From NCBI GenBank assembly GCA_002292215.1, contig DBBN01000005.1:1-17096 (forward strand): a stretch of DNA of 17,096 bases, in the 5' to 3' direction. The translations under genes and the position numbers were made by a program. This DNA is from Glaciecola sp. UBA983. GTDB lineage: Bacteria > Pseudomonadota > Gammaproteobacteria > Enterobacterales > Alteromonadaceae. This document shows, piece by piece, positions 8,254 to 15,734 of the stretch. The notes under the pieces were generated by a model. That model was not told where the DNA came from. It saw only the letters and a program-made list of their open reading frames with translations, and searched no databases. The first letter of the stretch is position 1. Each line of letters starts with the position of its first letter.

Positions 8254-10845
8254 TTGCATAATAATCAAATTTCAAAACATGTCACATTAGCTCTTTCTAC
8301 CTTTTCAATCCTAACACTAAGCGCGTGCGGTTCCGATCCTGTACAAGTTGTTACACCACCATCGGCGCCAGTCATACCCGTTGTTACACCAGCACCTGTT
8401 TTACCTGCTTTTGATCCAGATGGCGAACTTAGTGCCGATATTCGTTGGACAGAATATGGCGTACCACACATCATCGCTGATAATGTAGAGAGCATGGCAT
8501 TTGGTGTGGGTTATGCGTTTGCTAAAGATAATATCTGTATACTTGCGGATCAAATCCTCAAATATAACTCTCAACGTGCCAAATATTACGGCCCAGATAT
8601 GGTACCTGGAAGTGGTGATTCAGAACATTTAATCAATGATTTTGGATTTTTAACGGTTGGGATCCGACAAATTGCAGAAGATAATTATGCAAGTATGTCC
8701 GCTAATACTCGGGCAATGGCATCTGGGTACACGCAAGGTTATAACCAATATTTAGCAGATACCGGTGTTGCCAATATTGATCCGGCTTGTGCAAATCAAC
8801 CTTGGGTTCAGCCATTAGAGCCGTTGGATATTTTTACTTATTCATTGGGCGTCTCATTATTGCCTGGTGCCGCGAATTTTTTGCCTGCGATGTTTGCTGC
8901 GGCACCTCCCGGTGAATCTTTTTTACCGCGTCCAGTTGGCATACCTAAAGTTGCACTAAGCAAAGCCAATACCATAGCTAATGCTCAAGCTAGAGCTCAA
9001 ACAAGAACAGCCAGTAATGCTTTACCTTTTGCTGTAAATCCACAGTTTTCAATGCCTGAGCGTAATCCTAAAGAAATGGGGTCAAATGGTTGGGGTTTGG
9101 GTTCTGACATGACCGAAAATGGGATGGGGATGGTATTAGGTAACCCGCACTTTCCACATACGGGTAATTTACGTTTTTGGCAGTTTCATACCACTATCCC
9201 TGGTTTCTTAAACGTTATGGGTGGCTCGTTGATGGGGGTACCTGGTGCCGTTAATATCGGCTTTAATGAACATGTTGCATGGACTCATACCTTTAGTACC
9301 GCTGAACATTTTGTTGTTTACCAATTAAGTATGGATGACAGTGATACCCAGAGCTTGACGCATCTGGTAGATGGCAACAAACGGACTATATTTAGTAATG
9401 AATTAGAAATCGACGTGGCGACAGGACCTACAACGTCGATGCGTCTGGCAAAAACATCTTACTATACTAACTATGGTCCCATGATTGTGGTGCCTGGTAA
9501 CTTTGGATGGGATGCAACAAATTCATTTGCGATAAAAGACGCAAACTTACCTAATTTTGATGTGGTTGATCACTGGTTTGCGATGAACTTAGCAACGAAT
9601 ATGGATGAGTTTAAACAATCCTTCAAAGATTATGACGGTGTGATTTTTAATAATACAATGGCAGCTTCTAAGACTGGGGAGGTCTTTTATATTGATGATT
9701 CAACCGTACCCGGTTTAACTGATACGGCAATTAATGCGTTAACCACTAATCCACTGTTAATAGGTACTAAACAGGCTGCCGGTTTTACCGTGTTACCAGG
9801 GTTTATTTCACAAATGGATTTTGTTGGACCTGTCGCGTATGAAGATGCACCCAAATATGAAGGGACAGATTATGTACAAAACTCGAATGATAGTTTTTGG
9901 CTAACGAACCTAGCGAAGCCAATTACGGGTGTATCTCCATTATTTGGTCAAGTGGGCAATGAGCAATCACTACGTTCGCGTATGGCGCATCAACTTCTGG
10001 CCGGTGCGAGTGGCAGTGACGGTTTGTTTTCAGCAACTGAAGTTGAAGAAGCTCTTTTAGGGAATGATAGTTATCTGGCGAATACGATTTTGACGGATTT
10101 GTTGAGCGCTTGTCAGGCGCAAGAATCAAACCCCGTCGATGTAAATGGCATAGCAGTTGATATTAGTGGAGGGTGCGCAGCATTAGCCATGTTTGACGGA
10201 AAGATGAACCTAGACAGTACCGGTGCACATGTGTTCCGTGAATTCGCCTTTGCTAGTCGTGGCAATATTCAATGGGAAAATGCTTTTGATGTAACAGATC
10301 CAGCCAACACACCGAATACCTTAGTTGCGAATGCCGTGACCTTACGACAGTTTGCTCAAGCAGTACTAAATGTTCAAGCTGCTGGTATCGCCTTAGATGC
10401 GACCCTTGGCGAAGTTCAGTTTGTGGAACGCAGTACAGCAGATGGATTAGCGTCAGGGCTTAAGTATCCATGGGGTGGGGCGCATAATGTAGAAGGTGGC
10501 TTTAACGTGTTTGATACCGATATTGGTAATAATGGAACACTGTTACCACGTCATGAATATAGCACCTTACCGAATACGCGTTTGAGTGCCGATGGCGAAG
10601 GCTATCATATCACTTATGGTAGTAGCTGGATGATGGTGGTTAATTTCACTGCTGATGGGCCACAAGCCAGAGGGTTGTTAAGTTATTCACAGTCACATGC
10701 TATTGGTGATGACTCAAATCTAGATCAAACCTTACTCTATTCACAAATGCCGCAATTTAGACCGTTTAGGTTTACTGAGGTGGATATTGAAGCTAATAAA
10801 GTAATGGAAATGACTATTTCAACGGCAACTGATGCAATGAATTAA
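8254..10845 (+). CDS. Lipoprotein penicillin-acylase-family (PvdQ/aculeacin acylase-like) Ntn hydrolase
   Basis: The 863-residue precursor starts with a lipoprotein signal ending LTLSAC, with a predicted lipidated Cys. The start is TTG 8254, 8 nt after AAGGAG, and no ATG fits the signal peptide. The alpha-chain region shows IRWTEYGVPHI and GYAFAKDNICILADQ. A spacer rich in Ala/Arg precedes the autocatalytic cleavage site at GSNGWGLG, where Ser277 would become the beta-chain nucleophile. His299 lies at beta position 23 and Asn545 (in VQNSNDSFW) at beta 269, positions that match the catalytic residues described for PvdQ. NPHFPHTG, GVPGAVNIGFNEHVAWTHT and KYPWGGAHNVEGGFN are family blocks. Expected chemistry is amide hydrolysis of acylated substrates, such as N-acyl-homoserine lactones or acyl-lipopeptides; substrate is unproven. 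Membrane anchoring is unusual, since PvdQ is periplasmic and soluble. Confidence 0.88.
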   Translation: MHNNQISKHVTLALSTFSILTLSACGSDPVQVVTPPSAPVIPVVTPAPVLPAFDPDGELSADIRWTEYGVPHIIADNVESMAFGVGYAFAKDNICILADQILKYNSQRAKYYGPDMVPGSGDSEHLINDFGFLTVGIRQIAEDNYASMSANTRAMASGYTQGYNQYLADTGVANIDPACANQPWVQPLEPLDIFTYSLGVSLLPGAANFLPAMFAAAPPGESFLPRPVGIPKVALSKANTIANAQARAQTRTASNALPFAVNPQFSMPERNPKEMGSNGWGLGSDMTENGMGMVLGNPHFPHTGNLRFWQFHTTIPGFLNVMGGSLMGVPGAVNIGFNEHVAWTHTFSTAEHFVVYQLSMDDSDTQSLTHLVDGNKRTIFSNELEIDVATGPTTSMRLAKTSYYTNYGPMIVVPGNFGWDATNSFAIKDANLPNFDVVDHWFAMNLATNMDEFKQSFKDYDGVIFNNTMAASKTGEVFYIDDSTVPGLTDTAINALTTNPLLIGTKQAAGFTVLPGFISQMDFVGPVAYEDAPKYEGTDYVQNSNDSFWLTNLAKPITGVSPLFGQVGNEQSLRSRMAHQLLAGASGSDGLFSATEVEEALLGNDSYLANTILTDLLSACQAQESNPVDVNGIAVDISGGCAALAMFDGKMNLDSTGAHVFREFAFASRGNIQWENAFDVTDPANTPNTLVANAVTLRQFAQAVLNVQAAGIALDATLGEVQFVERSTADGLASGLKYPWGGAHNVEGGFNVFDTDIGNNGTLLPRHEYSTLPNTRLSADGEGYHITYGSSWMMVVNFTADGPQARGLLSYSQSHAIGDDSNLDQTLLYSQMPQFRPFRFTEVDIEANKVMEMTISTATDAMN

Positions 10846-10864
10846 TGATACATTTATCGTGAAT

Positions 10865-10889
10865 AAAGAGCCTTAGGGCTCTTTTTTTT
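10865..10889 (+). terminator. Intrinsic terminator after the acylase gene
   Basis: Arms AAAGAGCC (10865-10872) and GGCTCTTT (10877-10884) form an 8-bp stem around a TTAG loop, followed by a run of T to 10889. It isolates the acylase transcript from sohB. Confidence 0.88.
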
Positions 10890-10938
10890 GCTATTATCTA
10901 GCGCTCAACTTGTAACATTATTTTAAGAGGATAAGTGG

Positions 10939-12042
10939 TTGGAATTTTTATTTGAATATGGATTGTTTTTTGCCAAAGCAATCACGGTCGTAATGGCTAT
11001 TGTTGCTGTGTTAATTGCGTTTGTGGCAATTGCAATGAAACAAAAAGGACAAGCAAGTGGTAAAGGTCAATTAGAGATCCGCTCGATTTCTGATGCGTTA
11101 GAAGATGTCACTGATTATGCAGAAAAAATGCTGTTAAGTGATGCCCAGCTCAAACAATTTATGAAAGATAAAAAAGCTGAAGAAAAGGCCAAGGCAAAAG
11201 CGGATAAAGCTGCCATAAAACGAGCTGCCAAAAATAAAATAGGGTCAGATCCGAATTTATCAGATTCACCGGCAAAAATTAGCACTGACAAGGCGAGATT
11301 ATTCGTTATCAATTTCCACGGTTCGGTAGATGCGCATGAAGTAGCTAATTTACGTGAAGAAATTACTGCTATTTTGTTAGCCGCTGAAGATAATGACGAA
11401 GTTCTAGTTAATTTAGAATCGGGTGGTGGGGTTGTACATGGTTATGGACTCGCTGCTTCGCAATTGCAACGTATCAAAGCCAAAGGGTTAAAATTGACTA
11501 TCTGTGTTGATAAGGTTGCTGCTAGTGGCGGTTACATGATGGCGTGTGTCGCGGATCGTTTAATTTGTGCTAATTTTGCCATTATTGGTTCGATTGGTGT
11601 GATAGCCCAAATGCCTAACTTTAATAAATTATTAAAGAAAAATGATATCGATTTTGAGCAACATACTGCAGGTGACTACAAACGCACTTTAACGGTATTC
11701 GGTGAAAATAATGACGAAGGTCGTGCGAAATTTAAAGCCGAGCTTGAAGAAGTTCATGTCATGTTTAAAGATTTTGTGAATACCAACCGTCCAAGTTTAG
11801 ATATTGCAAAAGTCGCAACGGGTGAGTATTGGTTCGGTCTGCAAGCTAAAGAACTCGGCTTGGTAGATGAGTTAGCGACCTCTGACGATATTATTCTTGA
11901 GCTGAATAAAACACATGAGATATTTAGCGTGAAATATTCTGAAAAGAAAAATGTGATGGAAAAGTTAGGTTTTGCAGCTGAAAACACTATGTTTAGAGCA
12001 TACAATCGCATATTTAACCAAAGCCAAACACCGATTAGTTAA
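10939..12042 (+). CDS. sohB: SohB inner-membrane S49 peptidase
   Basis: The product is 367 residues, slightly longer than E. coli SohB (about 349). A single membrane segment covers about residues 10-33, then comes a highly charged Lys/Ala/Glu-rich stretch (about 76-100, probably helical) and the S49 (signal peptide peptidase A-like) domain. The Ser/Lys dyad is visible: Ser196 in AASGGYMM and Lys248 in TAGDYKRTLTVFGENN. GSIGVIAQMPN and the C-terminal WFGLQAKELGLVDEL are also characteristic. SohB is a putative periplasm-facing protease known in E. coli as a multicopy suppressor of degP (htrA) loss. The start is TTG at 10939-10941, 8 nt after AAGAGG; the resulting N terminus MEFLFEYGLFFAK matches orthologues. 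A strong hairpin terminator follows. Confidence 0.95.
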   Translation: MEFLFEYGLFFAKAITVVMAIVAVLIAFVAIAMKQKGQASGKGQLEIRSISDALEDVTDYAEKMLLSDAQLKQFMKDKKAEEKAKAKADKAAIKRAAKNKIGSDPNLSDSPAKISTDKARLFVINFHGSVDAHEVANLREEITAILLAAEDNDEVLVNLESGGGVVHGYGLAASQLQRIKAKGLKLTICVDKVAASGGYMMACVADRLICANFAIIGSIGVIAQMPNFNKLLKKNDIDFEQHTAGDYKRTLTVFGENNDEGRAKFKAELEEVHVMFKDFVNTNRPSLDIAKVATGEYWFGLQAKELGLVDELATSDDIILELNKTHEIFSVKYSEKKNVMEKLGFAAENTMFRAYNRIFNQSQTPIS

Positions 12043-12054
12043 ATTGCGGCATAC

Positions 12055-12125
12055 TTAGGAACGGTTTTTCCTAAAAAAGCGAGTTTCGGCACGGATATTT
12101 ACCTGCAACGAAACTCGCTTTTTTT
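12055..12125. terminator. Long bidirectional terminator hairpin between sohB and a small basic gene
   Basis: A perfect 16-bp stem (12073-12088 with 12109-12124) is flanked by six A on the left and seven T on the right, so it can act for both converging genes. Inside the 20-nt loop, GCA/TGC and GG/CC can extend the helix across small bulges. Just upstream, TTAGGAA (12055-12061) pairs with TTCCTAA (12068-12074), a second hairpin overlapping the main stem by two bases. Confidence 0.85.
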
Positions 12126-12153
12126 ATGGTTGTCTATTTATGATTAGAAAAGA

Positions 12154-12483
12154 TTAGCGTGGTGGACGTGCATTATGTAACGGCGCTAATACGGTTTCTT
12201 GCCAAAAACTTTTCACAGAAAAGCCACTTGCTGATTTTGACGGTTTTGCCGTTTTCGTAGTTGGTTTCTTAGTCGCCTTTTTAGTGGCTGGTGCTGAAGA
12301 AGCCGTCGCAGTTCCACCGGATAATTCCGCAGTCATTTCGGCGATAGCCGCTAAACGAATATTTTTTCCACCATCAACACTATACCAGCCACCTTTAGCT
12401 TCAATTTCTGGTGCTTTACCGTTTGCGGCAGTGTAGGCGTGAGTGAATTGTTCGATGGTTTGGTCTTTATCTAGTTTGCTCAT
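12154..12483 (-). CDS. Uncharacterised small basic protein with Lys/Thr/Ala/Pro linker
   Basis: I do not recognise a named family. The 109-residue product has three parts: an ordered-looking N-terminal module (about 8-54) with NGKAPEIEAKGGWYSVDGG and a helical NIRLAAIAEMTAELS; a low-complexity linker (about 57-88) with repeated TKKAT/TKKPT/KTAKP units, like the tails of histone H1-like bacterial proteins; and a short C-terminal block FSVKSFWQETVLAPLHNARPPR. There is no signal peptide or membrane segment, so it is probably cytoplasmic and, given the basic tail, might bind nucleic acid (inference). The ATG at 12481-12483 has only a distant AGGG, 13 nt upstream. It shares the bidirectional hairpin with sohB and is divergent from the Nif3-like gene. 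The three-part architecture and its own terminator argue that it is a real gene. Confidence 0.75.
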   Translation of the reverse strand: MSKLDKDQTIEQFTHAYTAANGKAPEIEAKGGWYSVDGGKNIRLAAIAEMTAELSGGTATASSAPATKKATKKPTTKTAKPSKSASGFSVKSFWQETVLAPLHNARPPR

Positions 12484-12580
12484 AGTGTGTATGAAACCCT
12501 AAGTTAGTGTTAATATAGAGCATTATTTATATCGTTTTTTTTTATTAAAGTCTATTTGACGCAAATTAAGGCCAGTCTGT

Positions 12581-13369
12581 ATGAACCACTTCGATCTTGA
12601 AAAATCTCTGAACACCCTATTAAGGAGTGATTCTATTACAGATTATTGTCCCAATGGCTTGCAAGTCCAAGGACGTCAAAATGTACAAAAAGTAATCACT
12701 GGTGTGACTGCGTCTCTTGGATTAATTGAACAAGCGATTGCACACAATGCTGATACGATCATTGTGCATCACGGTTATTTTTGGAAAGGTGAAAACCAAA
12801 CTATTTGTCATATGAAGCAACAACGTATTAAAGCCTTACTTGCTCATGATATTAATCTATATGCCTATCATTTACCGTTAGATGTGCACCCCACATTAGG
12901 CAACAATGCGCAACTAGCTGCACGTTTAGGCATCATTAATGTATGTTCATTAGACACTAAACCTGAAGGGGTGTTAATGCGCGGTGAATTCCCACAAGGC
13001 ATATCGGCAACAGAATTAGTCGCTCGCGTTGAACAGGCGTTAAACCGTAAGCCAATAGTGTTGGGTAGTGGTTTTACTGCTCCACTTGTTGCTCAAGAGG
13101 TGACCGAGGGGCGACTAATCAAACATGTTGCATGGTGTACCGGTGGTGGCCAAGGTTATTTGGAAACTGCCGCTCAAGCGGGGGTGGATGCGTTTATTAC
13201 TGGTGAGGCGTCAGAACAAACCACACATATTGCGCATGAATATGATGTGACATTCATTGGTGCCGGTCATCATGCAACTGAACGTTATGGTGTACAAGCC
13301 TTAGGTGAATATTGCCAAGCTCAGTGGGATTTAGATGTGTCATTTATTGACCTGTCTAATCCTGTTTAA
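12581..13369 (+). CDS. Nif3/YbgI-family dinuclear metal centre protein
   Basis: This 262-residue protein matches the Nif3-like family (E. coli YbgI about 247), which forms toroidal hexamers with two metal ions per subunit. Some members are annotated as GTP cyclohydrolase I type 2, but the cellular role remains unclear. The metal ligands are visible: His63-His64 in VHHGYFW, Asp101 in YHLPLDVH, and His230/Glu234 in GHHATERYG. The N-terminal DYCPNGLQVQG and FITGEASEQTTH blocks are also family hallmarks. Start ATG 12581 has AAGG about 9 nt upstream. cmoM follows after 29 bp on the same strand with its own ribosome binding site and no terminator between, so the two are probably co-transcribed. Confidence 0.94.
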   Translation: MNHFDLEKSLNTLLRSDSITDYCPNGLQVQGRQNVQKVITGVTASLGLIEQAIAHNADTIIVHHGYFWKGENQTICHMKQQRIKALLAHDINLYAYHLPLDVHPTLGNNAQLAARLGIINVCSLDTKPEGVLMRGEFPQGISATELVARVEQALNRKPIVLGSGFTAPLVAQEVTEGRLIKHVAWCTGGGQGYLETAAQAGVDAFITGEASEQTTHIAHEYDVTFIGAGHHATERYGVQALGEYCQAQWDLDVSFIDLSNPV

Positions 13370-13398
13370 TCTTACTTAAGAACTAAGAGATTTGTATT

Positions 13399-14250
13399 GT
13401 GAGTCAATCACCCAACAGCACCGATAAACTGACATTCTCAAAATCTACCGAGTCAGTAACATCAAACCAGATGCCGAAAACAGATCATGGTTTTGATGGG
13501 ATCAGTGATAAATTTGCTCGAAATATATATGGCACAACGAAAGGCACGTTACGCCATACGTTATTGTGCTATCACTTACAGCAACTAGGTATTTTGCCAG
13601 AACGTTGCTCTGAAAATTCATCAGCGAAAACACTACGTGTGTTAGATGCTGGTTGCGGTCTAGGACAAATGTCGACAGAGTTTGCCAAAGCGGGATTTCA
13701 TGTGGACGCAATTGATGTATCCGGAGAATCAATTAAATATGCTCAGCAACAAGCCTTAAAGGATAATATCGAGATTAATTATCGTGTTGGCCAGCTCCAA
13801 GATGTCAGCACAAATTACGATATCATTATCAATCATGCTGTACTTGAATGGCTTAGTGAACCTTTTGTTGCGATTGATTTATTAATCGAACGGTTACAGC
13901 CAAATGGCTATCTATCCCTAAGCTTTTTTAACAAAGATGCGCTCACGTTTGGTAACTTGTTGTATGGCAATTTTGATTATGTCAAAAAAGGCCTGAAAGT
14001 TAAAAAGAAAGTACGCTTAAATCCTCAGCAGCCGTTAAGCGTTCAACCTGTGTTAGCCTATCTAAAGGAAAAATCAGAAGTGAAGGTAACTCATGAAGCG
14101 GGGATCCGCTGTATTCATGATTATATGCGTAATATTGAACATCAAACCCTGCATTATACGGCGTTAGTTACAGCTGAAAAAGAATATTCAACCCAGCCAC
14201 CATATAAATGGCTAGGTAAGTATTTTCATGTTGTATTGCAAAAACTATAA
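13399..14250 (+). CDS. cmoM: tRNA 5-carboxymethoxyuridine methyltransferase CmoM
   Basis: The 283-residue protein is a class I SAM-dependent methyltransferase with glycine-rich motif VLDAGCGLGQ (residues 81-90). Features specific to CmoM are the N-terminal FDGISDKFARNIYGTTKGTLR, the HAVLEWLSEP block, GNFDYVKKGL followed by a basic KVKKKVRLNPQQP stretch, and GIRCIHDYMR. CmoM methylates cmo5U at the wobble position of certain tRNAs to mcmo5U, downstream of CmoA/CmoB. The start is GTG 13399, 8 nt after AAGAGA. This adds about 30 Ser/Thr-rich residues before the conserved core compared with E. coli; an ATG at 13471 would trim most of these but lacks a ribosome binding site. Its last six bases overlap the end of the converging peroxidase gene. 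Confidence 0.93.
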   Translation: MSQSPNSTDKLTFSKSTESVTSNQMPKTDHGFDGISDKFARNIYGTTKGTLRHTLLCYHLQQLGILPERCSENSSAKTLRVLDAGCGLGQMSTEFAKAGFHVDAIDVSGESIKYAQQQALKDNIEINYRVGQLQDVSTNYDIIINHAVLEWLSEPFVAIDLLIERLQPNGYLSLSFFNKDALTFGNLLYGNFDYVKKGLKVKKKVRLNPQQPLSVQPVLAYLKEKSEVKVTHEAGIRCIHDYMRNIEHQTLHYTALVTAEKEYSTQPPYKWLGKYFHVVLQKL

Positions 14251-14724
14251 GAGTTTTGCGATATCTTTAGCAATGACTTCAGGCTTGGAAGTAGGTGCGT
14301 AGCGTTTAATGACTTCGCCTTCTTGATTAACTAAAAATTTAGTGAAATTCCATTTTATCCCTTCACTGCCAAAGATCCCTTTGGCTGAGGATTTCATGAC
14401 CTTATAAATCGGTGCTGCATTATCCCCATTAACTTCTATTTTAGAGAATAATGGAAAATCCACATTGAATTTAGTAGTACAAAAATCGACAATTTCAGCA
14501 TCACTGCCAGGCTCTTGTTTCCCGAATTGGTCACACGGAAATGCCAATACAGTAAAACCTTTATCTGCAAACTCATCTTGTAATTTTTGTAAGCCGTCAT
14601 ATTGTGGGGTAAAACCACATTTACTTGCTGTATTAACGATTAACAGGACTTTTCCTTTATACTCAGAAAATGCTTGGTCCTGACCATTTGCCAGAGGCAT
14701 TGAAAAGTCATAAATATTGTTCAT
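14245..14724 (-). CDS. Cys-type glutathione/thioredoxin-dependent peroxidase (BtuE-like)
   Basis: This 159-residue member of the glutathione peroxidase family has the length of bacterial BtuE-type enzymes. The catalytic tetrad is intact: Cys36 (NTASKCGFTPQYDGL, cysteine and not selenocysteine), Gln70 (FPCDQFGKQEPG), Trp125 and Asn126 (KWNFTKFL). Cys82 (FCTTKF) sits where non-selenium family members carry the resolving cysteine, so thioredoxin is a likely reductant. It reduces hydroperoxides in the cytoplasm; no signal peptide is present. Start ATG is preceded by AAGGAAG. The stop codons of this gene and cmoM overlap tail to tail with no terminator visible between them. Confidence 0.95.
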   Translation of the reverse strand: MNNIYDFSMPLANGQDQAFSEYKGKVLLIVNTASKCGFTPQYDGLQKLQDEFADKGFTVLAFPCDQFGKQEPGSDAEIVDFCTTKFNVDFPLFSKIEVNGDNAAPIYKVMKSSAKGIFGSEGIKWNFTKFLVNQEGEVIKRYAPTSKPEVIAKDIAKLL

Positions 14725-14773
14725 TATTCTTCCTTTATTATTTTTGCTAGTATGGAATGATTATTTGATTGTT

Positions 14774-14804
14774 TTGTCATCTGAAATAACTTATATCATA
14801 TAAT
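14774..14804 (+). promoter_or_regulatory. Predicted promoter of the beta-hydroxyacid dehydrogenase gene
   Basis: A perfect -10 TATAAT lies at 14799-14804. The best -35 is TTGTCA (14774-14779), at a long 19-nt spacing. The implied transcript begins near 14811, about 33 nt before the start codon. Confidence 0.5.
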
Positions 14805-14843
14805 ACGTATTTAAGCATAAAGTGGATTTTTACAAGGGTAAAT

Positions 14844-15734
14844 ATGTTAAAAAATGTCTCATTTTTAGGTTTAGGTGTCATGGGTTTCCCGATGGCTGGC
14901 TATTTGGCTAAAGCGGGTTTTAGTACCTGTGTGTACAACCGAACAGCCTCAAAAGCTGATGATTGGCAAAAGCAGCAACCATCAACGGCACACACTTCTA
15001 CCGCCTCCACACCGGCTTTAGCTGTTGCGGATGCACAAATCGTCTGTATGTGTTTAGGCAATGATGATGATGTTCGTAGTGTAGTTTATGGTGATGATGG
15101 GGTGCTTGCTAATATGCCTGCTGGCGGCATATTGATTGATCATACAACCGGCTCCCAAACATTAGCGCTCGAATTAGCACAAGCTTGTCGAGCTCGTAAT
15201 ATTGGTTTTATCGATGCGCCAGTTTCAGGTGGTCAAGCGGGCGCTGAAAACGGTCAATTGACGATTATGTGTGGCGCAAACGCAGAGGATTATAAATGCG
15301 CTAAACCTGTTTTAGATGTGTATAGTCGTCATCATCAGTTATTAGGGGATGTGGGTGCCGGTCAACTGGCTAAAATGATGAATCAAATTTGTATCGCTGG
15401 CATAGTACAAGGATTATCAGAAGCCTTACATTTTGGTGACAAAGCGGGTTTAGATCGCCAAGCGGTCATTGATGTTATCTCAAAAGGTGCTGCTCAGTCA
15501 TGGCAAATGGAAAATCGTGCTAAAACCATGATTAATAATGAATATGAGTTCGGTTTTGCAGTGGATTGGATGCGTAAAGACTTAGGTATTGCGTTGGATG
15601 CGGCACGAAAAAATGGGGCTAGTTTGCCTTTGACAGCCTTAGTAGACCAATTTTATGCTGATGTGCAACAAGCAGGAGGCGGCCGTTGGGATACCTCCAG
15701 TTTATTAACGCGTTTACCGGTTAGTAAGCCATAG
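14844..15734 (+). CDS. 3-hydroxyisobutyrate dehydrogenase-family NAD(P)-dependent reductase
   Basis: The 296-residue protein is a typical beta-hydroxyacid dehydrogenase. It has an N-terminal dinucleotide-binding fold with [10 protein letters not shown] (residues 9-18) and VYNRTASK, the substrate-binding block [17 protein letters not shown], and catalytic Lys177 in [13 protein letters not shown]-terminal helical domain contains [14 protein letters not shown]. Family members interconvert a beta-hydroxyacid and its semialdehyde (3-hydroxyisobutyrate, tartronate or succinate semialdehydes); the motifs do not settle which. Start ATG has AAGGG 5 nt upstream and its own TATAAT. The 3' end overlaps the converging sugar phosphorylase gene by 21 bp, so each stop codon lies inside or at the edge of the other gene. 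Confidence 0.9.
   Translation: MLKNVSFLGLGVMGFPMAGYLAKAGFSTCVYNRTASKADDWQKQQPSTAHTSTASTPALAVADAQIVCMCLGNDDDVRSVVYGDDGVLANMPAGGILIDHTTGSQTLALELAQACRARNIGFIDAPVSGGQAGAENGQLTIMCGANAEDYKCAKPVLDVYSRHHQLLGDVGAGQLAKMMNQICIAGIVQGLSEALHFGDKAGLDRQAVIDVISKGAAQSWQMENRAKTMINNEYEFGFAVDWMRKDLGIALDAARKNGASLPLTALVDQFYADVQQAGGGRWDTSSLLTRLPVSKP

Noticed and set aside
5515..10845. Lipase and acylase as one simple operon.
   Set aside because: A 13-bp-stem terminator with seven T residues at 8155-8188 separates them; at most read-through would couple them.
11754..12011. An antisense open frame of 85 codons within sohB.
   Set aside because: It lies opposite strongly conserved S49 peptidase sequence, lacks family motifs, and is a typical shadow of coding sequence.
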